Positions 1 to 7,700 of a DNA stretch of 64,000 nt are shown piece by piece. Both the position numbers and the translations under genes were made by a program. Under the pieces are notes generated by a model that saw only the letters and a program-made list of their open reading frames with translations, made no database searches and was not told where the DNA came from. How positions within the stretch are numbered: position 1 is the first letter of the stretch; each line of letters opens with the position of its first letter. Source of the stretch: Lachnospiraceae bacterium (lineage in GTDB: Bacteria > Bacillota > Clostridia > Lachnospirales > Lachnospiraceae); the NCBI GenBank assembly GCA_024687205.1, contig JAILES010000027.1:1-64000 (forward strand), read 5' to 3'.

Positions 1-2
1 AC

Positions 3-146
3 ATTAAATCACTTGATACCAGAGATTTTAAGAAGAGCCTTGAGAAGGGCGGCTGCGGCGAGTGCCAGACATCCTGCCAGTCAGCATGCAAGACCTCCTG
101 CACGGTAGGAAATCAGAGCTGCGAGCAGGTTAAGAAGGACAAGTAA
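3..146 (+). CDS. scfA: SCIFF peptide precursor (5' end outside window)
   Basis: The last 47 codons of a small Cys-rich peptide are visible, ending at TAA 144-146. After a short KSLEKGG segment the sequence shows CGECQTSCQSACKTSC and a sixth Cys near the end. This matches the SCIFF ribosomally made peptides (six cysteines in forty-five residues) that are nearly universal in Clostridia. The family is modified by a radical SAM/SPASM enzyme that forms thioether crosslinks, and that enzyme follows at 210. The start codon lies left of the window. The biological role of SCIFF is not known. Identification is confident because both the Cys spacing and the partner gene fit. Confidence 0.93.
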   Translation: MKSLDTRDFKKSLEKGGCGECQTSCQSACKTSCTVGNQSCEQVKKDK

Positions 147-171
147 TGTTATTCTAAACAGTAAGAAGGGG

Positions 172-198
172 ACAGCGGTCCGAGTTTTGGATCGCTGT
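172..198 (+). terminator. Hairpin between scfA and scfB (partial terminator or attenuator)
   Basis: A 10-bp stem (172-181 with 189-198, one G-U pair) with a 7-nt loop is followed by a weakly T-rich tract. It sits 25 nt after the scfA stop and ends 11 nt before the scfB start. A leaky terminator here would give more peptide than maturase. Folding is by eye only. Confidence 0.55.
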
Positions 199-209
199 TT
201 GTTGTGCGT

Positions 210-1583
210 ATGATACATCTTTACCAGAGCAACGGATATAACATAGTCTTGGACGTCAACAGCGGCAGTGTGCACGTGGTTGACGAGCTTTGCTATGGGC
301 TGATACCCGCTGTGGAAGAGGCAGTGAACGCAGGAAAGAGCGATGAAGAGATAATCGCAGAGCTCGGCGGCGGACTGGCTGATATAGAAAAGAAGGAAGC
401 CGTATCCGAGATACTGGAGCTGAAGAACGCGGGACGTCTTTTTGCAAAGGACGATTATGAGGATCATATAGAGAACTTCATGCAGAGGGAGACCGTGGTC
501 AAGGCAATGTGCCTTCACATAGCCCATGCCTGCAACTTAAGCTGTAAATACTGTTTTGCCGGGGAAGGCGAGTACTTCGGGCCCTGCGGCCTGATGAGCT
601 TTGAGACCGGTAAAGCGGCGCTGGATTATCTCGTGGCACATTCCGGTAACAGGAAGAATCTGGAAGTGGATTTCTTCGGCGGAGAACCGCTGCTTAACTG
701 GGAAGTGGTAAAACAGCTGGTGGAATACGGACGTTCCATAGAGAAGGAAGCCGGGAAGAATTTCCGCTTCACCCTGACCACCAACGGTACGCTTCTTAAT
801 GATGAGATAATGGAATTCGTCAATAAGGAGATGAGCAATCTGGTGCTGTCCATAGACGGCCGTAAGGAAGTGCATGACCGCATGCGCCCTTACCGCGACG
901 GAAAGGGCAGCTATGACGAGATAGTGCCGAAGTACATAAAGGCCGCGGAAAGCCGTAACCAGATGAATTACTATGTGCGCGGCACCTATACCCACTTCAA
1001 CAGGGATTTCGCACAGGATGTGATGCATATGGCGGATCTCGGTTTTGAACAGATTTCGGTGGAGCCCGTGGTGGCAGAGCCTTCCATGGACTACGCTCTT
1101 ACGGAAGACGACATAAGTTATTTATGTGAACAGTACGATATACTTGCGGCAGATATGCTGAAGAGAAGAAGGGAAGGCAGGCCCTACAACTTCTTCCACT
1201 TCATGATCGACTTAAGCTGCGGACCCTGTGTATATAAGAGGCTTTCGGGCTGCGGTGCGGGCTGCGAGTATGTATCGGTAACGCCCTGGGGAGATATTTA
1301 TCCCTGCCACCAGTTTGTGGGACAGGAAGAGTACAAGCTGGGTGATGTATTCACGGGCATAAAGAACGAGGAACTTGTGAAGCGTTTCCACGACTGCAAC
1401 GTATATTCAAAGAAGGAATGCAGGGAGTGCTTTGCCAGATATTACTGCAGCGGCGGCTGCATGGCGAACTCTCAGCATTTCACCGGAGATATCTACGGCG
1501 CATACAAGGTGGGATGCGAGCTTGAAAGAAAACGTGTGGAATGCGCTGTTATGCTGAAAGTGGCAGAGAGCGAGGAAGAGTAA
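210..1583 (+). CDS. scfB: SCIFF maturase, radical SAM/SPASM thioether-forming enzyme
   Basis: Cytosolic radical SAM enzyme expected to install thioether crosslinks in the SCIFF precursor encoded just upstream. The N-terminal part (IHLYQSNGYNIVLDVNSGS) is the typical maturase leader-binding region. The radical SAM cluster motif CNLSCKYC follows, with the GGEPLLNW segment after it, and the C-terminal SPASM region is Cys-rich (CGPCVYKRLSGCGAGCEYV, CRECFARYYCSGGC), fitting auxiliary iron-sulfur clusters. ATG at 210 is chosen over the in-frame GTG at 204 because relatives begin at the MIH-type sequence; no strong ribosome binding site is visible. The stop is 15 nt before secDF, which has its own strong site, so the three genes may share a transcript. 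Confidence 0.92.
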   Translation: MIHLYQSNGYNIVLDVNSGSVHVVDELCYGLIPAVEEAVNAGKSDEEIIAELGGGLADIEKKEAVSEILELKNAGRLFAKDDYEDHIENFMQRETVVKAMCLHIAHACNLSCKYCFAGEGEYFGPCGLMSFETGKAALDYLVAHSGNRKNLEVDFFGGEPLLNWEVVKQLVEYGRSIEKEAGKNFRFTLTTNGTLLNDEIMEFVNKEMSNLVLSIDGRKEVHDRMRPYRDGKGSYDEIVPKYIKAAESRNQMNYYVRGTYTHFNRDFAQDVMHMADLGFEQISVEPVVAEPSMDYALTEDDISYLCEQYDILAADMLKRRREGRPYNFFHFMIDLSCGPCVYKRLSGCGAGCEYVSVTPWGDIYPCHQFVGQEEYKLGDVFTGIKNEELVKRFHDCNVYSKKECRECFARYYCSGGCMANSQHFTGDIYGAYKVGCELERKRVECAVMLKVAESEEE

Positions 1584-1598
1584 GGAGGAATTAAAGAC

Positions 1599-4040
1599 AT
1601 GAAGAAGTCAACAGGCGTCATTACCTTACTGGTGATGATACTGGCACTGGCGGGATGTGCTTATCTCGTGATGAACGGTGTCGGTGAGAATGGCGCGGGT
1701 GCGGCTAAGAACACCAAGCTGGGTCTGGACCTGGCCGGAGGTGTCAGCATCACCTACGAAGTAGTGGGAGACGAGGCCCCTTCCAAGGCGGATCTGGATG
1801 ATACGGTCTTCAAACTGAGAAAGAGGATCGACCAGTACTCAACGGAAGCTAACGTTTATCCCGAAGGCAGCAATCGTATAAGCATTGAGATCCCCGGTGT
1901 TACGGATGCCAATGCCATACTGAAAGACCTGGGTTCACCCGGATCGCTGTATTTCATACAGGCTACTTCACCGGTGACCGGCGAGATGAACTATGAAGCA
2001 AAGAAGACCGCAGACGGGAACAGCGTGTTCAAAGGCGATGACGGCCTCTTTGTCATGGTAGGCAATGTTGCGTATGTTTATGATAAGGATACCAACGATG
2101 CCGCTGTCGATTCGAGCGGAGCAAAGATTCCTTTTACCGGCGATACAGCTACCGGCAAAACCTATTATGCTCTGACAAGACCCATCGAGGATATAGTAGC
2201 GGACGGAAGTGCGGTACTTTCCGGAACCGATGTGGCTACATCTCAGGCAGCTTCGCATAAGGATGATTACGAGAACATAGAGTATGCCGTAGACCTTACC
2301 TTCACGGAAGTGGGAGCAGGGATCTTTGCTGAGGCTACGGGCAATGCGGTGGGCAAGCCGGGACTTAACGGGACCATCGCTATCTACTATGATAATGAAA
2401 TCTTAAGTGTCCCCACGGTTAATGAGAAGATCTCCGGCGGACGTGCACAGATCTCCGGCGGCATGGCTGATTTCAAGGAAGCCGAGATACTGGCACAGAG
2501 CATAAGGATAGGTGGTCTGAAGCTGGAACTTCAGGAACTCAGGTCCAACGTGGTCGGCGCACAGTTAGGCTCCGATGCGATACAGAAATCACTGGTCGCA
2601 GGCCTTATCGGTCTGGCACTGGTGGTGCTCTTCATGATCGTAGTATACAGACTGCCCGGTTTCTGCAGCTCCGTTGCCTTGGTGCTCTACTGTATGCTGG
2701 TAATACTCTGCATCAATATGTTTGAGATGACGCTGACACTTCCCGGTATCGCAGGTTTCATCCTGTCGGTAGGTATGGCCGTGGATGCGAACGTCATCAT
2801 ATTCGCGAGAATAAAAGAGGAACTGAGGGCCGGAGCAAAAGTCAGCGAAGCCATCAAGGCAGGTTTTGAAAAAGCTCTTTCAGCCATCATCGACGGTAAC
2901 GTGACAACCCTTATAGCAGCGATCGTGCTCATGATCATGGGCAGCGGTACCATCAAAGGCTTCGCCTACACACTGGCAGTCGGTATCGTGCTCTCCATGT
3001 TCACCGCACTGTTCATCACCAAGTCACTGGTGAATGCCTTCTATGCCCTTGGCCTGCAGAAGCCCGGTTTCTACGGCTTCAGTGAAAAGGATGCACAGAA
3101 GCCTCAGAAGATGATACCTTTCCTTCAGAAGAAAAAGATATTCTTTGCTTTATCACTCACGGTAATAGCCATAGGCATAATAGCAATGATAGTCGGAAAG
3201 GTGAGGACAGGAGATATCTTGAACTACAGCCTTGAATTCAAGGGTGGTACCGCAACAACGGTTGCCTTCAACGAGGCCAAGACACGTGAGGAGATCGAGG
3301 CACAGGTGGTTCCCGAACTGGAGCACATAACCGGTGATGCCAATGTACAGTGGCAGACCGTTAACGACACCAATGAAGTCATCTTCAAGACCAGAGCACT
3401 GAACGTGGATGAGAGGCAGAAACTCCTCGATACCATGGAAAGCAAGTTCGGTATCGGAGAATCACAGATCACCGAGGAGACCATAGGATCCACGATCTCA
3501 GGCGAGATGAAGAAGGAATCCCTCACCGCCGTGCTCGTTGCCACACTCTGCATGCTGATCTACATCTGGTTCAGATTTAGCGATATACGTTTCGGTGCCA
3601 GCGCCGTATGTGCCCTGGTCCATGACGTGCTGGTGGTCATCACCTTCTATGCGATCGTACGGCTGAGCGTCAGCTCCACCTTTATCGCATGTATGCTGAC
3701 GATAGTCGGTTACTCCATCAACGCCACCATAGTCATCTTCGACCGTGTGAGAGAAAACCTGAGGGCTATGAACGAGAAGCGGAAAAAGACCAAGGAAGAC
3801 ACTCTGGAGAACTGCGTAAACTTAAGCGTAAGCCAGACACTCTCAAGAAGTATCTTCACATCCCTGACTACGGTCATCATGGTCGTGATGCTCTACATCA
3901 ACGGTGTATCATCCATCAGGGAATTTGCACTGCCGCTGATCATCGGTATCGTCTGCGGTACCTACTCATCAGTCTGCGTCACCGGCGCACTGTGGTTCGT
4001 GCTCAGGGAGAAGTTCCCGCCTTCGGAAGAGGACGATTAA
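1599..4040 (+). CDS. secDF: Protein translocase subunit SecDF (fused SecD-SecF)
   Basis: Membrane-embedded accessory subunit of the Sec translocase, which uses ion gradients to help pull proteins across the membrane. The 813 residues hold a full SecD half (first TM near residues 7-27, the LGLDLAGGVSITYEV element, five TM helices around 330-480) and a full SecF half from about residue 500 (LEFKGGT element, VGYSINATIVIFDRVREN in the fourth helix, TM to the C-terminus). SecD and SecF are separate genes in many bacteria but fused in many Firmicutes. AAGGAGG precedes the ATG at a normal distance. A strong terminator follows. Location next to scfB is common in clostridia. Confidence 0.95.
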   Translation: MKKSTGVITLLVMILALAGCAYLVMNGVGENGAGAAKNTKLGLDLAGGVSITYEVVGDEAPSKADLDDTVFKLRKRIDQYSTEANVYPEGSNRISIEIPGVTDANAILKDLGSPGSLYFIQATSPVTGEMNYEAKKTADGNSVFKGDDGLFVMVGNVAYVYDKDTNDAAVDSSGAKIPFTGDTATGKTYYALTRPIEDIVADGSAVLSGTDVATSQAASHKDDYENIEYAVDLTFTEVGAGIFAEATGNAVGKPGLNGTIAIYYDNEILSVPTVNEKISGGRAQISGGMADFKEAEILAQSIRIGGLKLELQELRSNVVGAQLGSDAIQKSLVAGLIGLALVVLFMIVVYRLPGFCSSVALVLYCMLVILCINMFEMTLTLPGIAGFILSVGMAVDANVIIFARIKEELRAGAKVSEAIKAGFEKALSAIIDGNVTTLIAAIVLMIMGSGTIKGFAYTLAVGIVLSMFTALFITKSLVNAFYALGLQKPGFYGFSEKDAQKPQKMIPFLQKKKIFFALSLTVIAIGIIAMIVGKVRTGDILNYSLEFKGGTATTVAFNEAKTREEIEAQVVPELEHITGDANVQWQTVNDTNEVIFKTRALNVDERQKLLDTMESKFGIGESQITEETIGSTISGEMKKESLTAVLVATLCMLIYIWFRFSDIRFGASAVCALVHDVLVVITFYAIVRLSVSSTFIACMLTIVGYSINATIVIFDRVRENLRAMNEKRKKTKEDTLENCVNLSVSQTLSRSIFTSLTTVIMVVMLYINGVSSIREFALPLIIGIVCGTYSSVCVTGALWFVLREKFPPSEEDD

Positions 4041-4061
4041 AGATAAGCTAAAGACTTGAAG

Positions 4062-4088
4062 GGCTGCCGCTTTGCGGCAGCCTTTTTT
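4062..4088 (+). terminator. Rho-independent terminator after secDF
   Basis: Perfect 9-bp GC-rich stem (GGCTGCCGC with GCGGCAGCC), 3-nt loop, then six T residues, 21 nt after the secDF stop. Textbook intrinsic terminator ending the scfA-scfB-secDF unit. Confidence 0.92.
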
Positions 4089-4294
4089 CCGGGCCATGAC
4101 ACATATGTACGCACAGGACCCGCTTCCGCTTGGGATACAGGCAGAGCATAAATATGCTCTGCCTGTATCGGTTTGCCACTATGCAAAATTTGCTTCGCAA
4201 ATAGTGGCAAACCTGCTGTTGAACCCATTCGACAGGGGAAACATTTCCGTATGTAGGACGTCACAGCGGTGCTAAACATATGTGTCAGGTCCGG
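4089..4294. repeat. Large cloverleaf-like palindromic element (copy 1)
   Basis: An outer stem pairs 4089-4108 with 4276-4294 (19 bp with one bulged A; core TGACACATATGT). Inside lie three consecutive arms: 4134-4169 is a perfect 17-bp palindrome with a 2-nt loop; 4170-4213 is a 13-bp stem enclosing a nested TTTGC/GCAAA hairpin; 4215-4267 is a looser arm with a nested GGAAA/TTTCC hairpin. No protein-coding potential is convincing. A second element with the same plan lies at 41149-41272. Function unknown; candidates are a non-autonomous mobile or repeat element, or a structured RNA. Confidence 0.75.
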
Positions 4295-4430
4295 CTTAAG
4301 AATAAGTATTCGCAAGTTATATTTGCCTTCTGTTGCGAGTGATCAAGTATTCATGAATTCCGGAATATAGGAACTCTTTTACTATGCAGATGACAAAAAT
4401 AACACGTAAATAAGAAAATATGCTGATGTA

Positions 4431-4638
4431 CGTGTCAGTACGGAAGATGGAAATTGGAGAGCAGACACGCAAATCGGAGAGAGTAGAAACGTGCGTGTCA
4501 GGGGCAAATGAGGTCAGCATGCAGAATAGAGTATTGTGAGCTTTTACGTGTTACCCGGATTGAAGGCTAAACATGGAAAAAAGGTAATAGTGTCGGATAC
4601 GTGTCGATAGAAAGAAATCCAGCTGAAGGGCTGACACG
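4431..4638. repeat. Alternating CGTGTC / GACACG motif cluster in a non-coding stretch
   Basis: The non-coding stretch 4295-4713 shows no convincing small gene. It holds five copies of the 6-mer CGTGTC or its complement: plus at 4431, 4494 and 4600, inverted at 4464 and 4633. The pairs 4431/4464 and 4600/4633 have the same spacing of 33 nt and could each form a long-loop hairpin. CGTGTCAG at 4431 is an exact complement of CTGACACG at 4631. This could be a regulator binding array for the large surface-protein gene, or a decayed repeat. Confidence 0.5.
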
Positions 4639-4664
4639 CAAAAGAGAATGAATTTCATATATGA

Positions 4665-4694
4665 TTGTGTTAGAATGATTTCGTATCGGATAAT
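4665..4694 (+). promoter_or_regulatory. Possible promoter of the large surface-protein gene
   Basis: TTGTGT (4665-4670) and GATAAT (4689-4694) are separated by 18 nt. Transcription would start near 4701, giving a very short leader before the AAGGAG site at 4701-4706 and ATG at 4714, which weakens the call. Confidence 0.3.
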
Positions 4695-4713
4695 TGATTC
4701 AAGGAGTGATTCC

Positions 4714-7700
4714 ATGATAAACAAAAAAAGAATAAAAAAGAACATGAGTACAAGAGCACTTGCGTTTTTGATGACGATCATCATGGCCGGGACGTATCTG
4801 GCAGATGGAGCTAAAGCAGTTGCTGAAGGACTTTCGGAAACTGTGACTGAAGAAGCGGCGTCAGTTGATTATTCCGAATATACGGCTGTACATAACCGTG
4901 AAGAACTGAGAGCGATCGCTCAATATCCTGACAGGAAATACTATCTTGCCAATGATATAGATCTGGCGGGAGAAGAGTGGGAACCTATCGGCCGTTATAC
5001 GGATGAGTACGGTTATGAGCGTACCATCGCATTCTGCGGAGTGTTTGACGGAAGAGGACACGTGATACGGAACATGACAAATCATCGTGCGGTATCCTGT
5101 GCGCTGTTTGAAAGAGTGGATACAAATACAGGTTATGATACGGTGATACGTAACCTAAAAATCGAAAATGTGCAGTTTGAAGTGGAAGATACGGAGTTTC
5201 CTGAGGATGAACCTTGTAAGCGGGCCGGATTGGCTGTTTATCTGGACAATATGAGCTATGGTGCAAAATCAGAAGGTTTGATCATTCAGGATATTTCCAT
5301 ATCAGGCGTTATAGAAGGACAGGTCTGTGGAGGTTTTTTCGTATACGGACCGGGCGGTTATGAACCCCGTGAATCCCTGGTTATTGAACGATGTTTTAAT
5401 AATGCGAATATCGTCGGGGAATCTGCCGCAGGAATAGCCGCAAATATGACTGCTAAGCTGAAAGGCTGTGCCAACCACGGAAAGATAGTACAGCATAAAT
5501 ATGGTGATGAATATACAGGTACAGTAGGCGGATTGGTGGCACGCGCTGAAGGATCTTCTTTCATCGACTGTATAAATACCGGGGATATAGAGGTTTATAC
5601 CAATGACGTCGGGGGTATCGCATCAAGCGTGTCAACACGCAAGGGAAGCGCTATATCTTTTGTTAACTGCGAGAACCGCGGAAATATCACGTTGAAAACG
5701 CCGGAAAACGGACGTAACAGTTCAGAGTCAGCCGGAGGTATCGTTGGCTGGCTTTCAATGGGATCAGAACGGGTCATTAATGATTATTGCCGTATAAGTA
5801 ACTGTACCAATAATGGTGATATAATCCAGGATTTTTCTGATAACGGTAACATTGAGGCAGGAGGTATAGCAGGCGACTTTTGCGGGGTGATTGAGAACTG
5901 CCTGAACAATGGAAGGATAGCACTACCTGGAATGAGCTGCGGCGGTATAGCGGGCTGGTTTTTGGGAACTATTGAGAACTGTCAGAATACAGGCGAAATT
6001 AACGGAGGACTGACCGGCGGGATAGTTGCATATGGGGATTCTTACAGCGATCATGTTACATTGAAATCCTGTGTTAATACAGGAAACCTGCAGGGGACAG
6101 AAGTCGGAGGGATCATAGGAAAAGGGACTGTGAATATGATCGTTGACTGCAGAAACGAGGGCGATGTTTCCGGCGGAGGAAAAAGCGAAATATATATAGG
6201 GGGCATAGCCGGTACAGTATACTTTAGGGATGTTGAGAAAGGAACTGCTAATATAGCCCGTTGTGAAAATCTGGGAAAGATCAGTATGAGTTATATAACT
6301 GCGGTAACGCTTGCCGGCGGCATAGCCGGGGCGGTTGGAGCAGGCTGCATCGTAGAGGATTGTATAAATACCGGGGAGATAGTTAATGGTGCGGGTATCA
6401 TAGGAATTATCAAGGAAAACTATGAGTCGTATGTTGAGTCGATGATAAGGGGGTGTATCAATACAGGAAATGTAAGTGGGGAAACAATAGGTGCAGGGAT
6501 AGTGGCTTGGGGGCATGCCACTACATTTCTTGATTGTGTTAATGAAGGAAATGTAAGCTTAAGCGAAGGCGCGGCAGGTATTGTAATACTAGGTGCGCGT
6601 GAAATAAAAAATTGTGTAAACAGAGGGGATATCTCGCTAATCTCAAAGGATGATGGCCAGATGGCAGTATATACCAGCATAGGAGGTATTCTCGGAGAAG
6701 GAGAAGGTTGGGAGGATAAGGAAAACTGGCGGTGTACGATAATTTCAGAATGTACGAACAGTGGGATGATATCAGGAGGACATCCAGCAGGCGGTATCGC
6801 CGGATGTATGGCTGATTTATATAGATGCCACAACAGTGGTATAGTATGCGGAAGTTGGGCAGGAGGAATCATAGGTGAAACGATAAATGTCTCTAATGAA
6901 ATTTCGGAGTGCTCTAACAACGGGAACGTAATAACGAACTCGTCCGGAGGTGGAATAGTAGGATATGTTATGAGTGGACTTCAGCTGTCCTCCAGCGTCA
7001 ACAATGGGACGGTATCCGTTGCAAGTACAGGAACCGAAGCGGTTTCAGCAGGAGGTATTATTGGCCGTATTGATGGCAATATGATAGAAGAATTCTGTGT
7101 AAAAGACTGTTACAATACGGGAAATGTGTCAACCGCAGTGGTGGGAGATGGTGAGAGCGGATATCCGGTTGGTATCAATGCGGGGGGAATAGCCGGGAGT
7201 ATAGACTTTGACTGTGAAACAGAGATCCAAAACTCGTATTCGGTAGGGAAAATTAGTGCAGGTCCAGGATTCAGGGGAAAAATCTGTGCAGCCGGGATAG
7301 TAGGAAGAAATGAAGTCAGTAGCCGGGAGATCAATAGCTCGATTATTTCCTGCGTCACACTATGCTCTTCAATAGATGCCGACTGGCAAAACGGTATCTT
7401 TGGTGATGAGGATAATTACAACAGCGCCAATGCAATCGCAAACGGCGGTATCAGCGATGATTGTAAGGATAATCGCTGGAGATCGGACGGTATCACCCAG
7501 CATGACGGCCTGATAGGGAGCGGAGTGTATGCGGATAACTTCTATCAGCAGAGTGCTTATACTGAGATAGGCTGGGATTTTGAAAATGTATGGGAGATCG
7601 CTTCCGGCGGAGGACTTCCTGTGCTCCGCTGGCAGGGACTTGCCGAAGGACCGAGGATGGAGGAGATCACCGAGGGCGGAAGCAGCAGTTATGTGGCGAT

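Noticed and set aside
4089..4294. tRNA or other known cloverleaf RNA
   Set aside because: No CCA end, T-loop or anticodon features, arms far too long, and no poly-T or tRNA-like identity elements.
4072..4315. Small open frames on both strands over the palindromic element
   Set aside because: They run through the inverted repeats, lack ribosome binding sites and have no recognisable protein features.
4714..7600. Internal repeats of the surface gene as a CRISPR or tandem DNA repeat
   Set aside because: The repeats are at protein level (GGIAG and C.N.G patterns) with diverged DNA.
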